NCBI GenBank assembly: GCA_963750295.1
Contig: CAVVPY010000001.1
Coordinates: 2,108,001 to 2,172,000 of the forward strand
Reading direction: 5' to 3'
Origin: CAVVPY01 sp963750295
GTDB lineage: Bacteria; Actinomycetota; Actinomycetes; Mycobacteriales; Jatrophihabitantaceae
DNA length: 64,000 nucleotides
The notes beneath the pieces were generated by a model. It saw only the letters and a program-made list of their open reading frames with translations, ran no database searches and was not told where the DNA came from. A program made the translations under genes and the position numbers. This document shows positions 18,527 to 26,780 of this stretch, piece after piece (position 1 is the stretch's first letter; the number at the start of each line of letters is the position of its first letter).

Positions 18527-20173
18527 TCAGGACAATTTGACCGACGGCATCCGCAGCGGTCCGGCCGCCGGCAGGCCGAGCGCCGCAGCCAATCCCGCGA
18601 GCTCACCCCACGGCGAGATCGTGGCGGCCAGCGCGCGCGGATCCTCACTCGACTTGGCGCGACCCAGGCGAGAGAGCGGCGCAACGTGGAGCGCCGGGCG
18701 CAGCGGTGCGGTCGCCGGCAGCCCGGCGCGCTGCCGGGCGATGTCGAGCGCGTCGCGCAACCCGCCGAGGGTGTCGACGAGGCCGATTCCCGCCGCATCC
18801 GCACCGGACCAGATCCGCCCCCGGGCGACCACGTCCACGGCCTCGACGGTCATCGAGCGCCCGGACGCGACCTTCTGCACGAACTCGGCGTACACCCGGT
18901 CGAGCATCTCGCCGAGGCGTTCGCGCTGCGCGTCGGAGAATCCCTCGCGCAGCGAGTACATCCGGGCGTTGCGGCCGTGCTCGACCGAACCAAAACCCAG
19001 GCCGAGTCGCTGCATCAACTCGGCCAGGACCACCTTGCCGCCGAGGACGCCGATCGAGCCGGTGATGGTGGCCGGCTGTGCGACGATCACGTCGGCCGCG
19101 CAGGCGATGTAGTAGCCGCCCGAACCCGCGAGGCTGCCCATCGACACGACGACCGGCTTGCCGCTGTCGCGGGTGAGGACGACCTCGCGCCAGATCGTGT
19201 CCGAGGCGACCGCCGAACCACCCGGCGAGTCGACCCGCATCACCACGGCTGCCACGTGCTCGTTGCGCCTCGCCGCGCGCAACGCAGCGCACACCGTGTC
19301 GCTGCCCAGCTGCGCGCCGCGCAGGCCGCCGCTGCTGCGGCCCGTCGAGATCTCACCCCGGGCATCGACGAGGGCGACCGTCGGCTGCCAGCGGCGCAGC
19401 ATCGCGGTCGGCTTGCGCGGCGGCGACCAGCGATCGGCGAACAGCAGGTGCACGTCCACGCCCACCCGGTTCCTGAGGTTCGCGTAGACCTCGTCGCGGT
19501 AGCCGAGCCGGTCGACCAGACCGGCGTCGCGCGCGGCGACCGCCGACAGCGGCGCCGCGTCTGCGAGTTCGCGCACCCGTTCGACGCTCAGCCGGCGGCC
19601 CTCGGCGATGGCTGCGACGGCGCCCTCCCACGTCGACGCGGCGACGCGATCGAGGGCTTCGCGGTGCTCGGGCGTGAACGAGGTGTTCATGATCCGGTCC
19701 GCTGCGCTCTTGTACTCGTGGCGCTTGTCGAGCTGCGGCTCGATCCCTGCCTTGTCGAGTGCGCCGCGCAGGAACGTCGTCTCGGCGGCCACGCCGAGCA
19801 GGCCCACCTCACCGGAGGGCTGCAGCCAGATCTCGGTGCACCCCGAGGCGAGGACGTAGTCGGCGGTGCCGTTGCCGCCCTCCCCCAGCGATTCGGCCCA
19901 CGCGACGATCGGCTTGCCGCTGCGGGCAAAGACCCGGACGGCCGCGCGCAGCTCCTGCACCGTCGCCCAGGGCAGCGCCGAGCCGCCCAGCTTCACGACG
20001 ACGCCGCGGACGTGGCTGTCCGCGCCGGCTTCGTGCAGGGCCCGCAGGACGGCCCGTAGTCGCGGCCGGTGCCGGCTGCGCAACCGGCCGGGCAAGTCGG
20101 CCGCCTCGACCTCGACCGGTGCGCTGGTCAGGTCGAGCTCGAGCAACAACGGCGGACGGCGCCCAGGCAGCAT
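18527..20173 (-). CDS. sppA: Signal peptide peptidase SppA, 67K type
   Basis: Membrane-associated serine protease that degrades cleaved signal peptides. About 548 residues from ATG 20173, the two-repeat long form. The N-terminal half has the general-base Lys in HEYKSAADRIMN. The C-terminal half has the nucleophile Ser in VSMGSLAGSGGYYIA, followed by ITGSIGVLGGKV. Both catalytic residues are present. No clear N-terminal membrane anchor is visible. An alternative TTG 20245 would add 24 residues but lies in a 15-bp duplication of the PAC2 3' end. A perfect palindrome GTCCACC/GGTGGAC sits 2 nt before ATG 20173. Confidence 0.9.
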   Translation of the reverse strand: MLPGRRPPLLLELDLTSAPVEVEAADLPGRLRSRHRPRLRAVLRALHEAGADSHVRGVVVKLGGSALPWATVQELRAAVRVFARSGKPIVAWAESLGEGGNGTADYVLASGCTEIWLQPSGEVGLLGVAAETTFLRGALDKAGIEPQLDKRHEYKSAADRIMNTSFTPEHREALDRVAASTWEGAVAAIAEGRRLSVERVRELADAAPLSAVAARDAGLVDRLGYRDEVYANLRNRVGVDVHLLFADRWSPPRKPTAMLRRWQPTVALVDARGEISTGRSSGGLRGAQLGSDTVCAALRAARRNEHVAAVVMRVDSPGGSAVASDTIWREVVLTRDSGKPVVVSMGSLAGSGGYYIACAADVIVAQPATITGSIGVLGGKVVLAELMQRLGLGFGSVEHGRNARMYSLREGFSDAQRERLGEMLDRVYAEFVQKVASGRSMTVEAVDVVARGRIWSGADAAGIGLVDTLGGLRDALDIARQRAGLPATAPLRPALHVAPLSRLGRAKSSEDPRALAATISPWGELAGLAAALGLPAAGPLRMPSVKLS

Positions 20174-20260
20174 GCGTCCACCGTAGGTGGACCCCGTCAC
20201 GATCGCTCCGGTCGAAGCGGCCTGATCACTGCGGGGCTCGGTCAAGCAGGCGGGACTGGG

Positions 20261-21193
20261 TCAAGCAGGCGGGGCGTCCTCGTCCGGGGGTTCGGTCCAG
20301 CCGGACAGGTAGTGCTCGAACTCCGCCCCGAGCTCGTCGGCCGTCGGCAGCCGCGCACCGTCGCCCAGCAGCCCGCCGCCGTGCCCGGCGGTCATCTCGT
20401 CATATTGCCGTTCCAGCCGCTGCACGAGCGTCACGACCTCGTCGGACGCGGCGACCTGACGGTCCACGGTGCCCCGCGCCATCTCGGCGGCGCGGGCGAG
20501 CGCCTCGGTCGGCAGCGACAGTTCCCCGGCCCGCGACACACAGCCCAGCAGCGTGTTCGCGGCGTCAGGGTGCTCGAGTTGGGCCAGGTAGTAGGGAACC
20601 GCGACCGCGAACCCGCAGGCCGGGGTTCCGGCCGTGCCCAGTCGGTACTCGAGCAGGTTGCCGACGCTGGCCGGGACCTGGACGGTCGGCAGCCACTTGG
20701 GATAGTCCGCAACCAGGTCGGGGGGACTGCCATGCGCGATCACCGTCGGCGGCCGGGTGTGCGGCACGCCCATCGGGATGGCGTTGAGCCCGATGACGAG
20801 CCGCACGTCGAACTCGGCAACGAGCAGCCCGACAGCCGCGATGAACCGCTCCCACTGCCCATCCGGTTCCGGTCCGTGCAGGACGAGGAACGGGGTGTCG
20901 TCGAGGTCGCGGACGAGGTGGACCGCCAACTCCGGCGCGGCGTAGCCGTCCCAGTGATCACTCGTGAAGGTCATCTCCGGACGTCGCGATCGGTAATCGA
21001 TCAACTGATCCACGTCGAAGCTGACCAGCAGTTCGGAGTCGAGCGCAGTGAGCAGGTGTTCGCACGCCAGCCGGCGTCCGCTACCGGCGTCGACGAAACC
21101 GTCGAGCGCCTGCACCAGCACCGGCCGCGCCAGATCCGGCCGGACGACGTCGGCCCGAGCGGTGGTGGTGAACAGAGCCGCAGGATCCTGCAC
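20261..21193 (-). CDS. PAC2 family protein (proteasome-assembly-chaperone-2-like)
   Basis: 310 residues. The PAC2 pattern is clear: PVLVQALDGFVDAGSGRRLACEHLL at the N-terminus, YRSRRPEMTFTSDHW, LVLHGPEPDGQWERF, and GLNAIPMGVPHTRPPTVIAHG. Actinobacterial PAC2 proteins share a fold with archaeal/eukaryal proteasome assembly chaperones. Their bacterial role is not settled, and no proteasome genes are in the window. It lies upstream of sppA and probably shares its transcript. Confidence 0.88.
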   Translation of the reverse strand: MQDPAALFTTTARADVVRPDLARPVLVQALDGFVDAGSGRRLACEHLLTALDSELLVSFDVDQLIDYRSRRPEMTFTSDHWDGYAAPELAVHLVRDLDDTPFLVLHGPEPDGQWERFIAAVGLLVAEFDVRLVIGLNAIPMGVPHTRPPTVIAHGSPPDLVADYPKWLPTVQVPASVGNLLEYRLGTAGTPACGFAVAVPYYLAQLEHPDAANTLLGCVSRAGELSLPTEALARAAEMARGTVDRQVAASDEVVTLVQRLERQYDEMTAGHGGGLLGDGARLPTADELGAEFEHYLSGWTEPPDEDAPPA

Positions 21194-21272
21194 CGACGTC
21201 CTTTCCTCCGAGTGACGTCCAGTCTTTCACCTGCGGCGTCGCCGTCGGACCCGGCGCGGCTCGTCGGCAGCC

Positions 21273-21713
21273 CTAGTGCCAGTTGCTGATCTTGACGTCG
21301 TGCGGCGCGGGGGCACCCTTTCCGGCCTCGACCAGCGATTTCAGGCTCATCAGGAAACTCGCCCACTTGGTGCTGCAGTGGTGCATGAACTCCACGGGCT
21401 CGCGCCAGCCCCGATGTTCGAACAGGACGATGGTGTACTCGCCGTCCTGGGTGAGCTGCCAGCTCACGGTGGTGCCGATCCATTCCTCGGGGCCGTCGAT
21501 CACTTCCCACAGCACCCGCCCGGCGGGATCGAGTTCGACGATCGTCATGTCGAAGCCGCCGACGTCGAAGCGGAATTGGAGCACGCCGCCGACCGCGGTG
21601 TCCCCGAGGGTGTCCTCGGTCCACCAGCCGGACAGACCGTCGAGCGTGGTCAGTGCCGAGTAGACCTCGTCCAGCGATGATTCGATCCCGACTCTGTGCA
21701 GGATGTCGACCAT
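21273..21713 (-). CDS. SRPBCC (AHSA1-like) protein, operon with ArsR regulator
   Basis: 146 residues from ATG 21713, preceded by GAGGA at good distance. It starts MVDILHRVGIESSLDEVYSALTTLDGLSGWWTEDT, the ligand-binding START-like fold of the AHSA1/CalC group, with the WW motif after the first helix and a C-terminal helix ASFLMSLKSLVEAGKG. Function is unknown. It is the third gene of an operon (SRPBCC, ArsR, SRPBCC), a common actinobacterial arrangement. The two SRPBCC proteins are clearly different sequences. Confidence 0.87.
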   Translation of the reverse strand: MVDILHRVGIESSLDEVYSALTTLDGLSGWWTEDTLGDTAVGGVLQFRFDVGGFDMTIVELDPAGRVLWEVIDGPEEWIGTTVSWQLTQDGEYTIVLFEHRGWREPVEFMHHCSTKWASFLMSLKSLVEAGKGAPAPHDVKISNWH

Positions 21714-21739
21714 GGTGATTCCTCGTTTCGGTAGTAGGG

Positions 21740-22078
21740 CTATTTGTTCTGACTGCGCTCGATCGTCTCGGCGATCTGCTTGATGCGCCGCAGCCGTGCG
21801 TCCCAGGTGCGTCCGACCGCAGACAGTTGCGCGACCGCACGGGCAAGTTGCGCCTCGTCCACCTGGTAGCGCATCTCGCGCCCGGCCGGCGTGACGTGAA
21901 CCAGGCCGGCGCGGTCGAGCACCCCGAGATGCTTCGCCACCGCCTGCCGGGTCACGGGTAACCGTCCGCTGAGCGTGGTCGCGGTCCCGGCACCGGCGGT
22001 CAACAGCAGGTCGAGCATCCGTCGCCGGGTGGGGTCCCCGATCGCCGACCACAGGTCGTCGTCGACGGCGACGCTCAT
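21740..22078 (-). CDS. ArsR family transcriptional regulator
   Basis: 112 residues, a single winged-helix domain. LWSAIGDPTRRRMLDLLLTAGAGTATTLSGRLPVTRQAVAKHLGVLDRAGLV is the ArsR helix-turn-helix, and the wing follows in VHVTPAGREMRYQV. There are no metal-binding CxC motifs, so it probably does not sense metal. This fits the metal-free ArsR type paired with SRPBCC genes. Its ATG overlaps the stop of the upstream SRPBCC gene (ATGA). Two matched 15-bp inverted repeats in front of the operon are likely operators. Confidence 0.9.
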   Translation of the reverse strand: MSVAVDDDLWSAIGDPTRRRMLDLLLTAGAGTATTLSGRLPVTRQAVAKHLGVLDRAGLVHVTPAGREMRYQVDEAQLARAVAQLSAVGRTWDARLRRIKQIAETIERSQNK

Positions 22079-22533
22079 CGGGGCAGGACCAGCCGGGCGA
22101 CGCACTCGCCGATGCGCGGCAGGAAGGTGTCCCAGCCCGTGGCGTGCTGGTGGTACTGCTCCTCGAGGACGGCAGCCTCCCACCCCTTCTCGCGGAACCC
22201 GGTCTCGGTGAAGCGGACGTCGGTGCCCGTCCCGGACGGTGCCAACTCGAAGGTCACCAGCAGAGAGTTCGTCGGCGTCGCCACATCGGAGTAGACCCAT
22301 CGGAAGGAGAACAACCGCGGCGGGTCCGCGTCCACGACGGTGATCGGGGCGACTTCGGCCCGGGCGTTGGTGTCGTCACCCCAGACGAGTTCACCGACAG
22401 CACCGGGGCTCGCATCGAAGTCGGCGTCGGCGTTCCACCAGTTCCGGATGTGCTCAGGGCTGCTGATGACCTCGAACACCACCTCGGGCGAGGCCTCGAT
22501 GTGGAGTTCGCGCTCGATGCTTGCGTATTCCAT
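22075..22533 (-). CDS. SRPBCC (AHSA1-like) protein, first gene of the ArsR operon
   Basis: 152 residues from ATG 22533, preceded by GGGAG. MEYASIERELHIEASPEVVFEVISSPEHIRNWWNADADFD is the AHSA1-type N-terminus with its WW turn. VRFTETGFREKGWEAAVLEEQYHQHATGWDTFLPRIGE forms the closing helix. It ends in a 4-base overlap with the ArsR gene. The upstream ATG 22545 is less likely because AGGA would directly abut it. Ligand and function unknown. Confidence 0.87.
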   Translation of the reverse strand: MEYASIERELHIEASPEVVFEVISSPEHIRNWWNADADFDASPGAVGELVWGDDTNARAEVAPITVVDADPPRLFSFRWVYSDVATPTNSLLVTFELAPSGTGTDVRFTETGFREKGWEAAVLEEQYHQHATGWDTFLPRIGECVARLVLPR

Positions 22534-22549
22534 GTTCGCTCCCATTCCT

Positions 22550-22609
22550 GCAACGTTTGGTTGCACATGACCGTAACCCATCACCCGTTCTGGCGCAACC
22601 AATAGTTGC
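22550..22609 (-). promoter_or_regulatory. Promoter with two ArsR-type operators
   Basis: Two 15-bp inverted repeats share the form GCAAC-N5-GTTGC: GCAACGTTTGGTTGC at 22550-22564 and GCAACCAATAGTTGC at 22595-22609. The second, read on the other strand, matches the first at 13 of 15 bases. Between and over them on the minus strand lies TTGCGC (22593-22598), a 17-nt spacer and TACGGT (22570-22575). One site overlaps the -35 and the other the expected transcription start, a layout suited to repression by the ArsR encoded in the operon. Confidence 0.7.
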
Positions 22610-22706
22610 GTGACGATCGGCCCGTCCGTCCAGGCTGTCGCCTACTGGTCGCCGCGCGCCCGGTGTGCGTGACAGGATCGGCAGTTCCGGCGACGAGGAG
22701 ACAGTG

Positions 22707-23048
22707 ATGACGTCGAACAAGCTGGCTGCGGACGCGGTGCCGCCCGGCACCGTGACGGCTGCCGGCACCTATGCGGTGGGCAACAACGGCGAGTACTTCG
22801 CCGTGAGTCGGCGCTGCCGCCACCTGCGCGCAGACCTGGCCGAGGGCAGCATCGACGCCGACGGCTGCCTGGTGTGTCCCTGGCATCAGGCGAAGTACGA
22901 CGTGAAGTCCGGCCGGATGGTCCGCGGACCGCAGGGGATCTTCGCGAAGATTCCCGGCCTGAGTCAGTCGTTCGTCGCGCTGACCAGGGCGTGGCCGCTG
23001 CGGCGGGGCAGGGTGACCCGGGACGGGGATCAACTGCAGGTCGACTGA
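22707..23048 (+). CDS. Small Rieske [2Fe-2S] protein
   Basis: 113 residues. C37-x-H39 (SRRCRHLRAD) and C57-x2-H60 (CPWHQAKYDV) are the four cluster ligands, spaced as in Rieske ferredoxins. Such stand-alone proteins pass electrons to oxygenases or nitrite reductases; no partner is next to it. ATG 22707 is preceded by GAGGAG; GTG 22704 is too close to it. It diverges from the ArsR operon and precedes furA-katG by about 80 nt. Confidence 0.9.
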   Translation: MTSNKLAADAVPPGTVTAAGTYAVGNNGEYFAVSRRCRHLRADLAEGSIDADGCLVCPWHQAKYDVKSGRMVRGPQGIFAKIPGLSQSFVALTRAWPLRRGRVTRDGDQLQVD

Positions 23049-23091
23049 GCCACAGCGGGCCGACGCACAGGCGTACGCTCGGTCCGTGGTC

Positions 23092-23121
23092 TTGACTGAT
23101 TCCAGAAAATGGGACCAGACT
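23092..23121 (+). promoter_or_regulatory. furA promoter/operator
   Basis: TTGACT (23092-23097), an 18-nt spacer rich in A/T, and CAGACT (23116-23121). The expected start point, about 7 nt on, falls on GTG 23128, so the furA mRNA is probably leaderless. The segment TTGACTGATTCCAGAAAATG resembles, from memory, the AT-rich FurA-binding sequence in front of mycobacterial furA. If so, the promoter is autoregulated by FurA. Confidence 0.55.
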
Positions 23122-23127
23122 GGGCCG

Positions 23128-23589
23128 GTGCCGTCGGGGCCGGAAATCGAGCAGTTGCTGCGGGGTGTCGAGCTGCGCGTGACCCGGCCGAGGGTCGCCG
23201 TCCTCACCGCGGTGCACGAGCATCCGCATGCCGACACCGACCAGATCCTCGGTGCCGCACGCGCGAAGCTCGGCGAGGTGTCCCACCAGGCCGTCTACGA
23301 CGTGCTGCGGGCGCTCACCGTCACCGGGCTGGTGCGGCGCATCGAGCCGGCCGGCTCCGTCGCCCGTTACGAGTCGCGGGTCGGCGACAACCACCACCAC
23401 GTGGTGTGCCGCTCGTGCGGCGCCATCGCTGACGTCGATTGCGCCGTCGGCACCACACCCTGCCTGACTGCGTCCGATCACAACGGTTTCGCCATCGACG
23501 AGGCCGAGGTCACCTACTGGGGCCGGTGCCCCGACTGCTCGACCGCACGCAGTTCCTCACCATCAGCACCTACCACCAGCAACTACTGA
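23128..23589 (+). CDS. furA: Fur family regulator FurA (partner of KatG)
   Basis: 153 residues from GTG 23128. N-terminal winged helix: LRVTRPRVAVLTAVHEHPHADTDQILGAARAKLGEVSHQAVYDVLRALTVTGLVRRIEPAGS. C-terminal metal domain: ARYESRVGDNHHHVVCRSCG, then WGRCPDCS, with two CxxC pairs. The sequence closely follows mycobacterial FurA, which represses itself and katG and is released by peroxide. The longer frame from GTG 23086 would read through the promoter, so I use the shorter one. katG begins 18 nt after the stop. Confidence 0.9.
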   Translation: MPSGPEIEQLLRGVELRVTRPRVAVLTAVHEHPHADTDQILGAARAKLGEVSHQAVYDVLRALTVTGLVRRIEPAGSVARYESRVGDNHHHVVCRSCGAIADVDCAVGTTPCLTASDHNGFAIDEAEVTYWGRCPDCSTARSSSPSAPTTSNY

Positions 23590-23607
23590 GGCTTGGAAGG
23601 ATTTCCC

Positions 23608-25842
23608 GTGTCTGAGAACCATGATGCAGTCGTCGGAGACATGAACTCTGAAGAGAGCGAAGGCGGCTGCCCCGTCCTGGCCGGACGCCCCTATCACCCG
23701 ACCGAGGGCGCGGGAAACCGCGAGTGGTGGCCCAGCCAGCTCAACCTGAAGATCCTTCGCAAGCACCCCGCCGTCGCCAACCCGATGGACGAGGACTTCG
23801 ACTACGGCGCCGCGTTCGCGACCGTCGATCTCGCTGCGCTGCGTCGTGACGTCGAGCAGGTGATGACCACCTCGCAGGACTGGTGGCCGGCCGACTACGG
23901 CCACTACGGCCCGCTGTTCATTCGCATGGCCTGGCACAGCGCGGGTACCTATCGCATCCACGACGGCCGCGGCGGCGCCGGGGCCGGCATGCAGCGCTTC
24001 GCGCCCCTCAACAGCTGGCCCGACAACGGCAACCTCGACAAGGCGCGCCGGCTGCTCTGGCCGGTCAAGAAGAAGTACGGCCGCACGCTCTCGTGGGCGG
24101 ACCTGATGGTCTTCGCCGGCAACTGCGCCCTGGAGTCGATGGGGTTGGCGACCTTCGGTTTCGCCGGCGGCCGGGCCGATGTCTGGGAGCCGGACGAGGA
24201 CGTCTACTGGGGCCCCGAGGACACCTGGCTCGGCGACGAGCGCTACACCGGCGACCGCGAGCTCGAGAACCCGTTGGCCGCCGTCCAGATGGGCCTGATC
24301 TACGTCAATCCCGAGGGCCCCAACGGCACGCCGGACCCGCTCGCCGCGGCACGTGACATCCGCGAGACGTTCCAGCGGATGGCGATGAACGACGAAGAGA
24401 CCGTGGCGCTGATCGCGGGCGGGCACACCTTCGGCAAGACCCACGGCGCGGCCGATCCGGACCGGTACGTGGGCGCCGAGCCCGAGGGTGCTCCGCTCGA
24501 GCAGCAGGGCTTCGGCTGGAAGAACACGTTCGGCAGCGGCAAGGGCCGCGATGCGATCACCAGCGGGCTCGAGGTTGTGTGGACGGCCACGCCGACCACG
24601 TGGGACAACAGCTTCTTCGACAACCTGTTCGGCTACGAGTGGGAGCTGACCAAGAGCCCCGCCGGGGCCAACCAGTGGCAGCCCAAGGACGGCGCCGGCG
24701 CGGGCACCGTGCCCGACCCGGAGGATCCCTCGTTGACGCGGGCACCGTCGATGCTGACGACCGATCTCGCCCTGCGCTTCGACCCCGTCTACGAACCGAT
24801 CTCGCGACGCTTCCACGAACACCCGGAGCAGTTCGCGGACGCGTTCGCACGCGCCTGGTTCAAGCTGACCCACCGCGACATGGGCCCGATCCAGCGCTAC
24901 CTCGGCCCGCTCGTCCCCCAGGAGACGCTGCTGTGGCAGGACCCCGTCCCCGCGGTCACTCACGAGCTGATCGATGCGACCGACATCGCCGCGCTCAAGG
25001 GGCAGCTGCTCGACTCGGGGCTGTCGGTGTCGCAACTGGTCGCGACCGCGTGGGCGGCCGCCTCGAGCTTCCGCGGCAGCGACAAGCGCGGCGGGGCGAA
25101 CGGGGGCCGCATCCGGCTCGAGCCGCAGAGCGGTTGGGAGGTCAACAACCCCAACGAGCTGGCACTGGCGGTGCGCACCCTCGAGGGGATCCAGGACGCC
25201 TTCAACGGCGCCCAGTCCGGGGGCAAGCGGGTCTCGTTCGCCGACCTGGTCGTGCTGGGCGGCTGCGCCGCTGTCGAGCGGGCTGCCAAGAACGCCGGCC
25301 ACGACATCGAGGTGCCGTTCACCCCGGGACGCACGGACGCGACGCAGGAGCAGACCGACGTCGAGTCCTTCGCCGCGCTCGAGCCGACCGCGGACGGGTT
25401 CCGCAACTACCTCGGCAAGGGTCACCGGCTGCCGGCCGAATACCTGCTGCTCGACCGCGCGAACCTGCTGACGCTGAGCGCTCCCGAGATGACGGTGCTC
25501 GTGGGTGGCCTGCGCGTGCTGAACGCCAATTCCCAGCAGTCCCAGCTCGGCGTCCTCACCAAGGCACCCGAGACGCTGACCAACGACTTCTTCGTCAACC
25601 TGCTGGACCTCGGCACCACGTGGCAGCCGACGTCCGAGGCCGACGAGAGCTTCGAGGGACGCAACGCCGCCGGCGAGGTCGTCTGGACCGGCAGCCGCGT
25701 CGATCTGGTCTTCGGTTCGAACTCGGAACTGCGGGCACTCGCGGAGGTCTACGCGAGCGACGACGCGCAGCCGAAGTTCGTACGCGACTTCGTTGCCGCG
25801 TGGGACAAGGTCATGGATCTCGATCGATTCGACGTCCGCTGA
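23608..25842 (+). CDS. katG: Catalase-peroxidase
   Basis: Bifunctional haem enzyme that removes hydrogen peroxide. 744 residues from GTG 23608, with GGAAGGA in front. Distal site R106, W109, H110 (IRMAWHSAGTYR). Proximal haem ligand H273 (GGHTFGKTHG). The Trp-Tyr-Met crosslink residues W109, Y232 (LIYVNPEG) and M258 (RMAMNDEE) are all present, so catalase activity is expected. The second, haem-free domain completes the C-terminus. It forms an operon with furA and is expected to be peroxide-inducible. A 15-bp hairpin follows. Confidence 0.97.
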   Translation: MSENHDAVVGDMNSEESEGGCPVLAGRPYHPTEGAGNREWWPSQLNLKILRKHPAVANPMDEDFDYGAAFATVDLAALRRDVEQVMTTSQDWWPADYGHYGPLFIRMAWHSAGTYRIHDGRGGAGAGMQRFAPLNSWPDNGNLDKARRLLWPVKKKYGRTLSWADLMVFAGNCALESMGLATFGFAGGRADVWEPDEDVYWGPEDTWLGDERYTGDRELENPLAAVQMGLIYVNPEGPNGTPDPLAAARDIRETFQRMAMNDEETVALIAGGHTFGKTHGAADPDRYVGAEPEGAPLEQQGFGWKNTFGSGKGRDAITSGLEVVWTATPTTWDNSFFDNLFGYEWELTKSPAGANQWQPKDGAGAGTVPDPEDPSLTRAPSMLTTDLALRFDPVYEPISRRFHEHPEQFADAFARAWFKLTHRDMGPIQRYLGPLVPQETLLWQDPVPAVTHELIDATDIAALKGQLLDSGLSVSQLVATAWAAASSFRGSDKRGGANGGRIRLEPQSGWEVNNPNELALAVRTLEGIQDAFNGAQSGGKRVSFADLVVLGGCAAVERAAKNAGHDIEVPFTPGRTDATQEQTDVESFAALEPTADGFRNYLGKGHRLPAEYLLLDRANLLTLSAPEMTVLVGGLRVLNANSQQSQLGVLTKAPETLTNDFFVNLLDLGTTWQPTSEADESFEGRNAAGEVVWTGSRVDLVFGSNSELRALAEVYASDDAQPKFVRDFVAAWDKVMDLDRFDVR

Positions 25843-25846
25843 TCCC

Positions 25847-25884
25847 GGCGTTCAGGTCGGCGAACCGCTGCCGACCTGAACGCC
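25847..25884. terminator. Hairpin terminator after katG
   Basis: GGCGTTCAGGTCGGC (25847-25861) pairs perfectly with GCCGACCTGAACGCC (25870-25884) around an 8-nt loop, 5 nt after the katG stop. There is no T-run. Termination between katG and the next co-directional gene is the simplest role. It also resembles the other long intergenic foldbacks. Confidence 0.7.
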
Positions 25885-25909
25885 CCGGCGCGGTGGAGAC
25901 ACTGGCTTG

Positions 25910-26770
25910 ATGGACCTGAGCGGCGAGCTCGCGCGGCGCGTCGTCCTGCTCGACGGCGGGCTGGCCACCGAACTCGAACGGCGCGGGCACGACCTGTCGT
26001 CCGCGCTGTGGTCGGCACGGCTGCTGCGGGACGACCCGGCGGCGATCGTCGGGGTGCACCGCGCGTTCGCCGCGGCCGGCGCCGAGGTCGTGACCAGTGC
26101 GAGCTATCAGGTCTCATTCGAGGCGCTCGGAGCAGACGCCGAGGCGCTGATGCGGCGCAGTGTCGAACTCGCGCGCGAGGCGGGGACGCGATGGGTCGCG
26201 GCGTCCGTCGGGCCGTACGGCGCGATGCTGGCGGACGGCTCGGAGTACCGCGGCGACTACGACCGGACGGTGGCCGAACTGCGCGCCTGGCACCGCCGTC
26301 GGCTCGGCGTGCTCGCCGATGCCGGCGCCGACGTCCTGGCTGCCGAGACGATCCCGTGCCTGGCCGAGGTCGAGGCCCTCTGCGCGGAGCTTGCGGCACC
26401 GGCGTGGCTGTCGATCTCGTGTTCCGGGACGCTCACCCGCGCGGGTGAACCCGCCGCCGAGGCGTTCGCGATGGCCCGCGACTGCCCCGCTGTGATCGCG
26501 GTGGGCGTGAACTGCACCGACCCCGCCGACGTCCCGGAGCTCGTGCGGCTGGCCGCGGCCACCAGCGGCAAGCCGGTCGTCGTCTACCCGAACAGCGGCG
26601 AGGACTGGGACGCCGCGGCGCGAGACTGGACCGGCGCGTCCCGGTTCACCGCCAAGGCGGCTGCGGGCTGGATCCAGGACGGCGCCCGGCTCGTCGGCGG
26701 GTGCTGCCGGGTCGGGCCCGAGGACATCGCCGCGATCGCCGGGTCCAGCGTCGTCGGACCGCGTCTCTAA
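25910..26770 (+). CDS. mmuM: Homocysteine S-methyltransferase
   Basis: Transfers a methyl group from S-methylmethionine (or SAM) to homocysteine, giving methionine. 286 residues from ATG 25910. Early motif LLDGGLATELERRGHDL. Zinc ligands are the Cys of GVNCTDP and the CC pair of LVGGCCRVGPEDIAAI. TSASYQVSFEAL and VYPNSGEDWDA are also typical. The TTG just before the ATG is a weaker start. The next gene starts 10 nt after its stop, suggesting cotranscription. Confidence 0.92.
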   Translation: MDLSGELARRVVLLDGGLATELERRGHDLSSALWSARLLRDDPAAIVGVHRAFAAAGAEVVTSASYQVSFEALGADAEALMRRSVELAREAGTRWVAASVGPYGAMLADGSEYRGDYDRTVAELRAWHRRRLGVLADAGADVLAAETIPCLAEVEALCAELAAPAWLSISCSGTLTRAGEPAAEAFAMARDCPAVIAVGVNCTDPADVPELVRLAAATSGKPVVVYPNSGEDWDAAARDWTGASRFTAKAAAGWIQDGARLVGGCCRVGPEDIAAIAGSSVVGPRL

Positions 26771-26780
26771 CCTGGATCAC

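Noticed and set aside
18305..20059. Long open frame (584 codons) on the plus strand opposite sppA
   Set aside because: It is the complement of sppA codons in GC-rich DNA; the product is Arg/His/Asp-rich with no domain. Similar long antisense frames opposite katG (23563-25425), rne (39409-41445), the radical SAM gene (43794-45749) and clpX are rejected for the same reason.
22543..22545. Earlier ATG for the first SRPBCC gene of the ArsR operon
   Set aside because: AGGA directly touches that ATG, which is too close for initiation; ATG 22533 has GGGAG at a suitable distance.
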